Source of the DNA: an uncultured Hungatella sp.
GTDB taxonomy: Bacteria > Bacillota > Clostridia > Lachnospirales > Lachnospiraceae
Direction of reading: 5' to 3'
Length of the DNA stretch: 9,466 bases
NCBI GenBank assembly: GCA_910585645.1
Contig: CAJUFP010000146.1
Span: 1 to 9,466, forward strand
The translations under genes and the position numbers were made by a program. Position 1 is the stretch's first letter; every line of letters begins with the position of its first letter. A model generated the notes under the pieces. That model searched no databases. It was not told the origin of the DNA and saw only the letters and a list, made by a program, of their open reading frames with translations. Shown here one piece after another: positions 1 to 6,310 of this stretch.

Positions 1-129
1 GGGCTTGACCAGAGAATGGAAGCGCAAGAAAACGCAGGCAGGTGGATAGAAGTAAAAGGAACGGAGAGAAGATATAGTGCAGTATGTGGTTTTGAGGGTA
101 TGTGTCCTCATAAGAAAAGAGAGAAATAA
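1..129 (+). other. Leading stretch before the tRNA cluster; open frame of unknown status
   Basis: Frame 1 is open from the window edge for 42 codons and stops at TAA 127-129, one base before the tRNA-Asn gene. The translation is rich in charged residues and resembles no family I recognise. A chance open frame of this length is plausible, so I do not call a gene. It could be the 3' end of a CDS or the untranslated lead of the tRNA transcript. I see no convincing tRNA promoter: TATAGT at 73-78 resembles a -10 box but has no matching -35 box. Confidence 0.25.
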
Positions 130-202
130 TCCTTGATAGCTCAGTCGGTAGAGCATGCGGCTGTTAACCGCAGTGTCGTTGGTTCGAGTCCAACTCAGGG
201 AG
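130..202 (+). tRNA. tRNA-Asn (anticodon GTT)
   Basis: The 73-nt cloverleaf folds cleanly. The acceptor stem TCCTTGA pairs with TCAGGGA (one T-G wobble) and the discriminator base is G. The anticodon stem TGCGG/CCGCA holds loop CTGTTAA with anticodon GTT at 163-165. The T-loop is TTCGAGT. The 3' CCA is not encoded, so it must be added after transcription. It is the first of three tandem tRNA genes probably transcribed together. Confidence 0.97.
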
Positions 203-251
203 TTAGGCACGGGAGGAAGGCAGAGGTTACTGTCAGTGCAGGAAGAAAGAG

Positions 252-323
252 GGCCCCATGGTCAAGCGGTTAAGACATCGCCCTTTCACGGCGGTAACAC
301 GAGTTCGAATCTCGTTGGGGTCA
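252..323 (+). tRNA. tRNA-Glu (anticodon TTC)
   Basis: The 72-nt cloverleaf has acceptor stem GGCCCCA paired with TGGGGTC (one G-T wobble) and discriminator A. The anticodon loop CTTTCAC carries TTC at 285-287 in stem TCGCC/GGCGG, whose outer pair is a T-G wobble. The T-arm is ACGAG-TTCGAAT-CTCGT. CCA is not encoded. It lies 49 bases after tRNA-Asn with no terminator between them, so cotranscription is likely. Confidence 0.97.
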
Positions 324-342
324 TTAAGCTATAATTAAATAC

Positions 343-414
343 GGCGCAGTAGCCAAGCGGTAAGGCGTGGGTCTGCAACACCCTGATTCACCGGTTCAAA
401 TCCGGTCTGCGCCT
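343..414 (+). tRNA. tRNA-Cys (anticodon GCA)
   Basis: The 72-nt cloverleaf has a fully paired acceptor stem GGCGCAG/CTGCGCC with discriminator T(U), usual for tRNA-Cys. Anticodon GCA is at 375-377. The anticodon stem has four good pairs and a T-T mismatch at its outer end (368/384). The T-arm ACCGG-TTCAAAT-CCGGT is perfect. CCA is not encoded. This is the last tRNA of the cluster, with an intrinsic terminator starting six bases downstream. Confidence 0.97.
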
Positions 415-419
415 CTCAG

Positions 420-454
420 AAAACCTCGAAAAACGTTGATTTTTCGAGGTTTTT
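420..454 (+). terminator. Intrinsic terminator of the tRNA cluster
   Basis: A perfect 14-bp inverted repeat runs from 420-433 to 440-453, with core CCTCG/CGAGG flanked by A and T runs, a 6-nt loop CGTTGA, and a T5 run at 450-454. The A run at the left end means it could also work for transcription from the other side, but its position right after tRNA-Cys points to the tRNA operon. Confidence 0.9.
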
Positions 455-474
455 GCTTTGTGTAAATTTTTGGC

Positions 475-530
475 TTAACACTTACAAGCATGGCTGTTTA
501 AATTTCTGGTCAGAGCCCTAAAAATATGAT
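475..530 (+). promoter_or_regulatory. Candidate promoter region for the NlpC/P60 lipoprotein gene
   Basis: The terminator at 420-454 means the next gene needs its own promoter. Two weak candidates are visible. TTAACA (475-480) lies 16 bases before TTTAAA (497-502). TATGAT (525-530) is a good -10 box but has only a poor -35 (TTTCTG, 503-508). I cannot choose between them from sequence alone. Confidence 0.3.
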
Positions 531-568
531 AAAATAAACAACATCCAACAAAGGAAGGAAATGATTTA

Positions 569-2146
569 ATGAAAATACAGAATAGATGGCTCTGGCAATC
601 TGTCCTGGGCGGGCTGGTGATCTTCGCAGGGGTAAGCCTTGGAGGGTGTGAGAGCGCCGGATACCGCAGACAGGTGTATCAGCCTACACAGCCGACGGAG
701 GAGAAAAATATTGTAATAGAAGAGAGTTTGGAACAGGAAGAGGAGATCCTGCCAGGGGTCAGCCAGATGACTCCTGACGGGCCGGAGTATGAAAGGTTAA
801 AGAATCTTCCGGTGCCTGAGACAGAACCGGTTCCAGAATACTATCGGGTGGGCGTGGAACATGAGCGTGTGGCAAAACTACAGGAACGCCTTATGGAACT
901 GGGATTCATGGACAATGATGAGCCCACGGAGTATTATGGGCCAGTGACTCAGGCAGCGGTAAAATCCTTTCAGAGACAAAATGGTCTGGCGCAGGACGGG
1001 ATCATAGGCCCATCTACATGGGAAGCCATCATGAATCCCGAAGCAAAATACTACGCGGTTGGAAATGGCGACCAGGGAGACGACATTCAGCGGATACAGG
1101 TTCGTCTGTACGAGCTGGGATATCTGGCTACAGAAGATCTGGTGACAGGGAATTTTGGGGATAAGACTCAGGAGGCGGTCCTCAAGCTCCAGGAGGTTAA
1201 CAGTATCGAGCAGGATGGGCGCGTAGGACGGCAGACCATGAATCTGCTGTACAGTGATGAGATAAAACCCAATATGCTGGTTTACGGAGACAGAAGCGAG
1301 GTTGTCCAGGCAGCCCAGGAGCGTCTGAAGGCCTTGGGATATCTGACCACGGAACCGGACGGAGCCTATGGCCTTGATACCTCCATTGCATTAAAACAAT
1401 TTCAGTCCAGAAACGACCTGGTGGTAGACGGTTATTTAGGTCCCTCTACCAGGGCGGTCCTGAACAGCGCAGACGCCACGCCCAACGGCATGTCCCTTGG
1501 CGATCAGGGGGACAGCGTGCAGAGAGTCCAGGAGCTGCTGAACAAATACGGATACCTTTCCTCATCCCATGTAACAGGTTACTACGGCGAGGTGACGGAA
1601 ACAGCAGTAAAGAATTTTCAGAAAAATAACAGCCTGTCCAGCGACGGTTCCGTGGGGACGCAGACCATGGCAAAGCTGACTGGCAGCGATGTGCGGCGTT
1701 CCACTGGCGGCGCGGCAACAGGAGGATCCGGGACGTCCGGAGGTTCTGGAGGGAAAACGGGAAGCGGCACATCCGGGGTAAAGGGAGGAGCAGGCACCCT
1801 GATCTCCATTGCAAGTTCCAAAATCGGCTGCCCCTATGTCTATGGAGCAAAAGGCCCCAATTCCTTTGACTGCTCCGGTTTTGTGTATTGGTGTCTGAAC
1901 CAGGCCGGGGTAAAGCAGAGCTACATCACCTCATCAGGATGGAGGAGCGTGGGAAAATATACAAAGATCACCAACTTTAACAATCTTCAGGCAGGCGATA
2001 TCATTGTGGTCAGCGGCCATGTAGGTATTGTCGCAGGGGGTGGAACTGTGATCGACGCGTCTTCCAGCAACGGCCGGGTCGTACACAGGTCGTTAGGGTC
2101 CTGGTGGAGAAACAGCTTTATCTGCGGCTGGAGAATTTTCGGATAA
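569..2146 (+). CDS. Cell-wall lipoprotein: four peptidoglycan-binding repeats plus C-terminal NlpC/P60 endopeptidase
   Basis: This 525-aa protein is a predicted secreted peptidoglycan hydrolase. A hydrophobic signal (about residues 8-24) ends in lipobox LGGC with Cys27, so it is probably lipid-anchored on the outer membrane face. A Glu/Pro-rich spacer follows. Four PG_binding_1-type repeats begin near Gly95, Gly167, Gly240 and Gly311 (period 71-73 residues), each with an LxxLGY/F-like motif, a central A-x-x-x-F/L-Q and a closing DG-x-x-G-x-x-T. A Gly/Ser/Thr linker (about 376-409) leads to the NlpC/P60 domain (411-525), with catalytic Cys435 in FDCSGF and His484 in GHVGI. The usual third catalytic His, 12 residues on, is Asp496 (IDASS). 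The family normally cuts gamma-D-Glu-diamino-acid peptide bonds. ATG 569 is preceded by GGAAGG (553-558). The gene is monocistronic as far as can be seen, and no GC-rich terminator follows it before the rib promoter. Confidence 0.9.
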   Translation: MKIQNRWLWQSVLGGLVIFAGVSLGGCESAGYRRQVYQPTQPTEEKNIVIEESLEQEEEILPGVSQMTPDGPEYERLKNLPVPETEPVPEYYRVGVEHERVAKLQERLMELGFMDNDEPTEYYGPVTQAAVKSFQRQNGLAQDGIIGPSTWEAIMNPEAKYYAVGNGDQGDDIQRIQVRLYELGYLATEDLVTGNFGDKTQEAVLKLQEVNSIEQDGRVGRQTMNLLYSDEIKPNMLVYGDRSEVVQAAQERLKALGYLTTEPDGAYGLDTSIALKQFQSRNDLVVDGYLGPSTRAVLNSADATPNGMSLGDQGDSVQRVQELLNKYGYLSSSHVTGYYGEVTETAVKNFQKNNSLSSDGSVGTQTMAKLTGSDVRRSTGGAATGGSGTSGGSGGKTGSGTSGVKGGAGTLISIASSKIGCPYVYGAKGPNSFDCSGFVYWCLNQAGVKQSYITSSGWRSVGKYTKITNFNNLQAGDIIVVSGHVGIVAGGGTVIDASSSNGRVVHRSLGSWWRNSFICGWRIFG

Positions 2147-2168
2147 GATTTTTTGGTAAAAAATATAC

Positions 2169-2197
2169 TTGAATTATAGATCAGAATGAGTTATAAT
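2169..2197 (+). promoter_or_regulatory. Promoter of the riboflavin operon
   Basis: TTGAAT (2169-2174) and a perfect TATAAT (2192-2197) are separated by 17 bases, a near-consensus housekeeping promoter. Transcription should start near 2204, just before the FMN aptamer, giving a leader of roughly 390 nt up to ribD. Confidence 0.85.
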
Positions 2198-2217
2198 CCA
2201 AAACAGAAAATAAATAG

Positions 2218-2324
2218 ATCTTCAGGGCAGGGTGTAAGTCCCTACCGGCGGTAAAGCCCGCAAGCCGAAAGGCATGATCCGGTGAGATTCCGGGGCCGAC
2301 AGTATAGTCTGGATGAGAGAAGAT
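2218..2324 (+). promoter_or_regulatory. FMN riboswitch aptamer (RFN element)
   Basis: The conserved RFN core is present in order: TCTTCAGGGCAGGGTG, then ACCGGCGGTAAAGCCCGC, then ATCCGGTGAGATTCCGGGGC and CCGACAGTATAGTCTGGATG. P1 is closed by ATCTTC (2218-2223) pairing with GAAGAT (2319-2324). This RNA binds FMN and controls riboflavin synthesis or transport genes. Here it sits between a strong promoter and ribD, with an intrinsic terminator 50 bases downstream, so the expected mode is transcription termination when FMN is abundant. I did not find a convincing antiterminator pairing by eye. Confidence 0.97.
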
Positions 2325-2373
2325 GTTTGAGATATCAGTGGCCGCAGACCATAAGATATAAGATTGACAGATG

Positions 2374-2408
2374 CTCTGAGATAGGATATTCCTGTTTCAG
2401 AGTTTTTT
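2374..2408 (+). terminator. Intrinsic terminator of the FMN riboswitch expression platform
   Basis: A 12-bp hairpin pairs CTCTGAGATAGG (2374-2385) with CCTGTTTCAGAG (2391-2402), including two G-T wobbles, with loop ATATT. It is followed at once by T6 (2403-2408). Position and form fit the FMN-dependent off state. In the absence of FMN an alternative fold must disrupt the left arm. Confidence 0.88.
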
Positions 2409-2445
2409 GTTTGTAAGGCCTGGGAACGTTTTATCTCGCGCTGTG

Positions 2446-2481
2446 AAAATCCCTGAGGAGAGATTCCGAAGGGATTTTTTT
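2446..2481 (+). terminator. Second terminator-like hairpin in the ribD leader
   Basis: AAAATCCCT (2446-2454) pairs perfectly with AGGGATTTT (2470-2478). Inside it, GGA (2457-2459) can pair with TCC (2465-2467) around a small internal loop. The right arm runs into a T7 tract (2475-2481). It meets the usual criteria for an intrinsic terminator but lies beyond the riboswitch terminator and still 116 bases before ribD. Its stem is weaker (four G/C-containing pairs or fewer in the lower stem), so it may be a partial terminator, a pause site or a second control point. Confidence 0.6.
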
Positions 2482-2523
2482 ATGGAGATTGGTGATCAGC
2501 AGATGTTTTTCGGGTATTACAGA

Positions 2524-2557
2524 GATCAATTTCTGGGATCAATTTCAGGGATCAACC
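2524..2557 (+). repeat. 13-base tandem direct repeat in the ribD leader
   Basis: GATCAATTTCTGG (2524-2536) is followed head to tail by GATCAATTTCAGG (2537-2549), 12 of 13 bases identical, and then a partial third unit GATCAA (2550-2555). In addition AATTTCTGG (2528-2536) is perfectly complementary to CCAGAAATT (2566-2574), which ends just before the ribD ribosome binding site. This is either slippage debris or a leader RNA structure. Confidence 0.75.
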
Positions 2558-2596
2558 GGCCCATGCCAGAAATTTCAGGAAAGGAAGCGAACGATC

Positions 2597-3760
2597 ATGC
2601 CGGAAAGCCAATACATGAAAAGGGCCATTGAGCTGGCCAGGAAGGGAGAAGGGTGGGTAAACCCCAACCCAATGGTAGGAGCGGTCATTGTAAAAGACGG
2701 GAAGATCATCGGGGAGGGCTACCATGCCAGATGCGGGGAACTTCACGCGGAGCGCAATGCGATCGCTTCCCTGACAGAAAGCGCCCGGGGAGCAGCGCTC
2801 TATGTGACCCTGGAGCCGTGCTGCCATTACGGGAGAACCCCGCCGTGTACCCAGGCGATCCTGGAGCAGAAGATAGGAACCGTGATCATTGGCTCCCGGG
2901 ACCCTAACCCAAAGGTGGCGGGAAAAGGCGTAAAACTGCTTCGGGACGCAGGGGTTACGGTTGTGGAAGATTTTATGAGAGAAGAATGCGACAGACTGAA
3001 TCCCGTATTTTTTCACTACATCACTGCCCGAACTCCCTATGTGGTCATGAAGTACGCCATGACCGCAGACGGAAAGATCGCCACCAAAACAGGGGCGTCC
3101 AGGTGGATCACAGGGGAGGAAGCCAGGAACTTTGTCCATCAGATGCGCCATGGGTATATGGGGATCATGGCAGGTATCGGCACGGTGCTAACAGACGATC
3201 CGATGCTCAATGTAAGGCTCCAGGGGAGAAAAAGCCCGGTGCGGATCATATGCGACAGCGCTCTTAGGATCCCCTTAAACAGCCGGATCTGCCGGACAGC
3301 AAAAGAGTACAGGACCATAGTTGCCTGTGCTGTAGAAAAGGAAGACGCAGGGGAACAGACAGCCCAAAAGATAACGTGTTTGGAGCGTTTGGGGATCCAG
3401 GTAGTCTCCCTGCCCGACTCCGGCAAAAAGGTAGATCTGAAAAAGCTGATGGAATATCTGGGCGGCCAGGGAATGGACAGCATTCTGCTGGAAGGCGGGG
3501 CAGAGTTAAATGACAGCGCTCTCAGAGCCGGAATCGTAAAAGAAGTAAAGGTGTTTATCGCCCCCAAGCTGTTTGGCGGGGCGGGAGCCAAGAGCCCGGT
3601 GACAGGTATTGGAGTGGAAACACCCGAACAGTCAGCCTGCCTGGAGCTTGAAAAGATATCACCCATAGGCGGGGATGTATTGTTGGAATACCGGGTAAAA
3701 GACAGTCCCCGCGCTGGGGGCGATTACAGGGAGGAGGACATATGTTTACCGGAATCATAG
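2597..3760 (+). CDS. ribD: Bifunctional pyrimidine deaminase / uracil reductase, riboflavin biosynthesis (RibD)
   Basis: This 387-aa protein performs the second and third steps from GTP: deamination of 2,5-diamino-6-ribosylamino-pyrimidinone phosphate, then NADPH-dependent reduction of the ribosyl side chain. The N-terminal zinc deaminase domain (about 1-145) shows NPNPMVGAVIV, HAERNA (His50, Glu52) and EPCCHYGRTPPC with zinc ligands Cys75 and Cys84. The reductase domain (about 146-370) has MKYAMTADGKIA, GIGTVLTDDP and LLEGGAELN. ATG 2597 is preferred because AGGAAAGGAAG (2578-2588 area) precedes it and homology begins there (MKRAIELARKGEG). The same frame extends upstream to TTG 2489 but lacks a ribosome binding site. 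The last 20 or so residues look non-conserved and overlap ribE by 19 nt, carrying its ribosome binding site, which suggests coupled translation. It is the first gene of the operon under the FMN riboswitch. Confidence 0.96.
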   Translation: MPESQYMKRAIELARKGEGWVNPNPMVGAVIVKDGKIIGEGYHARCGELHAERNAIASLTESARGAALYVTLEPCCHYGRTPPCTQAILEQKIGTVIIGSRDPNPKVAGKGVKLLRDAGVTVVEDFMREECDRLNPVFFHYITARTPYVVMKYAMTADGKIATKTGASRWITGEEARNFVHQMRHGYMGIMAGIGTVLTDDPMLNVRLQGRKSPVRIICDSALRIPLNSRICRTAKEYRTIVACAVEKEDAGEQTAQKITCLERLGIQVVSLPDSGKKVDLKKLMEYLGGQGMDSILLEGGAELNDSALRAGIVKEVKVFIAPKLFGGAGAKSPVTGIGVETPEQSACLELEKISPIGGDVLLEYRVKDSPRAGGDYREEDICLPES

Positions 3761-4395
3761 AAGAGATGGGCAGGGTACGCAGTGTAACCATTGGAGGAAG
3801 TTCAGGAAAAATTGCCGTATCGGCGTCAAAAGTGCTGGAGAAAACAAAACTTGGGGACAGCATTGCGGTAAACGGGGTCTGTCTCACCGTTATCTCCATA
3901 GAAAAAGACGGTTTTACGGCAGACGTTATGGCAGAGACCGTAAGGAGAAGCAATCTTGGCCGTCTGGGGCCAGGGGATCTGGTAAATCTGGAGAGGGCTA
4001 TGGCGGCAGACGGCAGATTCGGAGGCCATCTTGTATCCGGCCATATTGACGGAACAGGGACGGTGCGAAGCATGAAAAAAGAAGAAAACGCCGTTTGGGT
4101 CACCATTGAGACAATGCCTAAGATCCTGCGCCTGATCATAGAAAAGGGATCTGTCTGTATTGACGGGATCAGCCTTACCGTGGCGCAGGTGGGAAAGGGC
4201 TTTTTTCAGGTGTCCATAATCCCCCACACAGGGGCGGAAACCACTTTGCTGAAAAAACATGCCGGCGATGTGGTAAATCTGGAAAATGACATGGTGGGAA
4301 AATATATCGATCATCTTTTGAAACACCAGGAACCAATTGCTCCGGAAGAAAAATCAGGCGGAATGACCATGGAGTTTTTGAGAGAATTTTTATAG
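3742..4395 (+). CDS. ribE: Riboflavin synthase, alpha chain (RibE)
   Basis: This 217-aa cytoplasmic enzyme dismutates two 6,7-dimethyl-8-ribityllumazine molecules to riboflavin and a pyrimidine that returns to RibH. It opens with MFTGIIEEMG, the family signature, and consists of two lumazine-binding barrel repeats (about 1-97 and 98-195). Visible motifs are AVNGVCLTV in the first barrel, AETVRRSNLG, GGHLVSGHIDGTG at the junction, and CIDGISLTV, the second-barrel equivalent of the first motif. The C-terminal helix contains MTMEFLREFL, typical of family members. Length is normal. The start ATG overlaps the end of ribD by 19 nt and has GGGAGG (3729-3734) seven bases upstream. The Bacillus name for this gene is ribE (ribB in older usage). 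Confidence 0.96.
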   Translation: MFTGIIEEMGRVRSVTIGGSSGKIAVSASKVLEKTKLGDSIAVNGVCLTVISIEKDGFTADVMAETVRRSNLGRLGPGDLVNLERAMAADGRFGGHLVSGHIDGTGTVRSMKKEENAVWVTIETMPKILRLIIEKGSVCIDGISLTVAQVGKGFFQVSIIPHTGAETTLLKKHAGDVVNLENDMVGKYIDHLLKHQEPIAPEEKSGGMTMEFLREFL

Positions 4396-4441
4396 ACAGG
4401 CCGATGCGGCCACGGGAAAAGAGGAAAGGAGAGAAAGGACC

Positions 4442-5653
4442 ATGAATACAGAGTATAACACCATTGAGGAGGCCCTGGAAGAGCTAAGGGCAGGGAACAT
4501 GATCTTAGTGACAGATGATCCGGACAGAGAGAATGAGGGAGATCTGATCTGCGCGGCAGAATTTGCCACACAGGACAACATTAATTTTATGGCCTGTCAC
4601 GGTAAAGGGCTTATCTGCACGCCTATGAGCGGGGAGATCGCGGCCAGGCTGGGGCTGCCTCCTATGGTGGCGGAGAACACGGACAATCACCACACGGCAT
4701 TTACGGTGTCTGTTGATCACGTGGACACCACCACCGGGATCTCCGCGGCGGAGCGATCTTACACCATGATGAAGTTTGTGGATGAACACACAAAGCCGGA
4801 AGAGCTGCGCAGACCGGGCCACGTATTTCCTCTTATTGCCAAGAAAGGCGGCGTGCTGGTGCGGGGAGGCCACACGGAGGCCACCGTGGATCTGATGCGC
4901 CTGGCTGGGCTCAAAGAGTGCGGCGTGTGCTGCGAGATCATGGAGGAGGACGGGACTATGATGCGGACTCCCCATCTGTGGAAGATGGCAAAAGAATACG
5001 GACTGAAATTTATTACCATAAAAGATCTGCAGAACTACTGCCGCATCCATGAAAAGCACGTGGTCTGTGAAGCCTGCGCGGATATGCCCACCAAGTACGG
5101 TCATTTTCGGATCTACGGGTATGTCAATGATATTACGGGAGAGCACCATGTCGCCTTGGTAAAGGGAGAGATCGGGGACGGAGAAAGCGTCCTGTGCCGG
5201 GTACATTCCGAGTGCCTTACAGGAGATACCTTTGGTTCCCTGCGCTGCGACTGCGGCAATCAGCTGCAGACAGCGATGCAGATGGTGGAGGATGAGGGAA
5301 GAGGCGTTATTTTGTACATGCGCCAGGAAGGGCGGGGGATCGGTCTGATCAACAAGCTGAAGGCCTATGAGCTGCAGGAACAGGGCATGGATACCGTGGA
5401 GGCCAATATCCGCCTTGGCTTTGCCCCGGACCTTAGAGAATACTGGGTTGGAGCCCAGATCTTATCCGATCTGGGGGTCAAGTCTCTCCGGCTTTTGACC
5501 AACAATCCGGAAAAAGTTTATGGCCTTGGAGACTTTGGGCTGACTATTGAAAAACGGCTTCCCATTGAGATCGCCCCACAGAAATATGACGCCTTTTACA
5601 TGAGGACAAAGCAGGAAAAGATGGGACATATTTTCCAGAAAATCTGCGTGTAG
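4442..5653 (+). CDS. ribBA: Bifunctional 3,4-dihydroxy-2-butanone-4-phosphate synthase / GTP cyclohydrolase II (RibBA)
   Basis: This 403-aa fusion supplies both precursors of the pathway. The N-terminal half (about 1-200) converts ribulose 5-phosphate to dihydroxybutanone phosphate: DRENEGD at 28-34, HTAFTVSVDH, TGISAAERS, RPGHVFPL and GGHTEATVDL. The C-terminal half (about 205-400) opens GTP: the zinc site Cys258-x10-Cys269-x-Cys271 matches the spacing of GTP cyclohydrolase II, followed by RQEGRGIGL, DLREYWVGAQIL and LLTNNPEK. Both active sites look intact. Start ATG 4442 has AAAGGAGAG (4425-4433) eight bases upstream. It lies 46 bases after ribE with no terminator between, so it belongs to the same transcript. 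Confidence 0.96.
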   Translation: MNTEYNTIEEALEELRAGNMILVTDDPDRENEGDLICAAEFATQDNINFMACHGKGLICTPMSGEIAARLGLPPMVAENTDNHHTAFTVSVDHVDTTTGISAAERSYTMMKFVDEHTKPEELRRPGHVFPLIAKKGGVLVRGGHTEATVDLMRLAGLKECGVCCEIMEEDGTMMRTPHLWKMAKEYGLKFITIKDLQNYCRIHEKHVVCEACADMPTKYGHFRIYGYVNDITGEHHVALVKGEIGDGESVLCRVHSECLTGDTFGSLRCDCGNQLQTAMQMVEDEGRGVILYMRQEGRGIGLINKLKAYELQEQGMDTVEANIRLGFAPDLREYWVGAQILSDLGVKSLRLLTNNPEKVYGLGDFGLTIEKRLPIEIAPQKYDAFYMRTKQEKMGHIFQKICV

Positions 5654-5770
5654 AGGCGTAACCTAACCCGGATAAACCGGAACCCCAATTTTGCCAATTT
5701 GCGCAAGAAATCGTTCTTAAGGTCCTAACAGGTGAGAAAACCGAAAAAATCAGAAAGAGAGGAAAATAAG
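5654..5770 (+). other. 117-base ribBA-ribH spacer
   Basis: This is the longest gap inside the rib operon. It holds two small potential hairpins, CCGGATAAACCGG (about 5669-5681) and AAGAA-ATCG-TTCTT (5705-5718), but no T-rich tail that would make a terminator and no convincing promoter. The role is unknown; it could affect mRNA processing or the level of ribH relative to upstream genes. Confidence 0.4.
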
Positions 5771-6244
5771 ATGAAAGAGATCCATGTATTAGAAGGAAAA
5801 GTAGTAGCGCCGGAAGGGATGAAAGTAGGCATTGTGGCATCCAGATTCAATGAGATTATTGTCAATAAACTGTTGGGCGGCGCTGTGGACGGACTGGTAC
5901 GCCATGGGGTGGAGGAGGACAATATCACCGCGGCCTGGGTGCCTGGGGCTTTTGAGATTCCCGTCACAGCGGCAAAGATGGCCAAATCCGGTAGCTACGA
6001 CGCTGTGATCTGCGTAGGAGCCGTGATCCGGGGCGATACCACCCACTATGATTATGTGTGCAACGAAGTGTCCAAGGGAGTGGCTCAGGTTGGACTGTCC
6101 ACAGGAGTGCCGGTGCTGTTTGGTGTGATCACCACAGAAAACATCGAGCAGGCCATAGCCCGGGCCGGAAGCAAGGCAGGCAATAAGGGTTACGACTGCG
6201 CGCTGTCCGCGATTGAGATGGTGAATCTTTTAAGGCAGATGTAG
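5771..6244 (+). CDS. ribH: 6,7-dimethyl-8-ribityllumazine synthase (RibH)
   Basis: This 157-aa protein condenses 5-amino-6-ribitylaminouracil with dihydroxybutanone phosphate to give lumazine, the substrate of RibE. Family members assemble into pentamers or 60-subunit shells. Motifs visible are VASRFNEIIV, WVPGAFEIPV, CVGAVIRGDTTHYDYVCNEV with the conserved His92 region, and FGVITTENIEQA. ATG 5771 is chosen because AGAGAGG (5756-5762) sits eight bases upstream and the length then matches the usual 154-156 residues. A GTG at 5732 in the same frame would add 13 lysine- and glutamate-rich residues without a ribosome binding site. It is the last gene of the operon, followed 28 bases later by a shared hairpin. 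Confidence 0.96.
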   Translation: MKEIHVLEGKVVAPEGMKVGIVASRFNEIIVNKLLGGAVDGLVRHGVEEDNITAAWVPGAFEIPVTAAKMAKSGSYDAVICVGAVIRGDTTHYDYVCNEVSKGVAQVGLSTGVPVLFGVITTENIEQAIARAGSKAGNKGYDCALSAIEMVNLLRQM

Positions 6245-6265
6245 GAGGCCGCCGGAAGGGCAGAC

Positions 6266-6306
6266 AAAAAAAGGCTGCTGTGGAACTGGGCGATTCCACA
6301 GCAGCC
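6266..6306 (-). terminator. Terminator between the convergent kinase and rib operons
   Basis: A perfect 13-bp inverted repeat, GGCTGCTGTGGAA (6273-6285) with TTCCACAGCAGCC (6294-6306), encloses an 8-nt loop. Read on the minus strand it begins four bases after the kinase stop codon and ends in seven T residues (A7 at 6266-6272 on the plus strand), so it is a textbook terminator for the two-component operon. On the plus strand the tail is the imperfect CTGGTTATTTTT, so it may also stop rib transcription, less efficiently. Confidence 0.9.
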
Positions 6307-6310
6307 CTGG

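Noticed and set aside
1066..1680. Repeats within the hydrolase gene as possible recent DNA duplication
   Set aside because: The 71-73-residue periodicity is at protein domain level with clearly diverged sequence; it is the normal architecture of peptidoglycan-binding repeats.
2148..2164. ATTTTTT-GGT-AAAAAAT as terminator of the hydrolase gene
   Set aside because: The stem has no G/C pairs and the T run is in the left arm, not after the stem on the plus strand.
2489..2596. Extended ribD start at TTG 2489, adding 36 residues
   Set aside because: No ribosome binding site at 2489; the added part covers the tandem repeat; RibD homology and a good Shine-Dalgarno sequence begin at ATG 2597.
2407..2631. 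Small open frame of 74 codons in the ribD leader, including an ATG at 2482
   Set aside because: It runs through the second terminator hairpin and repeat, the ATG is preceded by a T run rather than a ribosome binding site, and it overlaps the start of ribD in another frame.
4505..5206. Long antisense open frames opposite ribBA, ribD, ribE, the hydrolase and the kinase
   Set aside because: They lie opposite genes with unmistakable family motifs, lack ribosome binding sites and have biased, low-complexity translations.
5732..5770. GTG start of ribH 13 codons upstream
   Set aside because: No ribosome binding site and non-conserved charged extension; ATG 5771 gives the family length.
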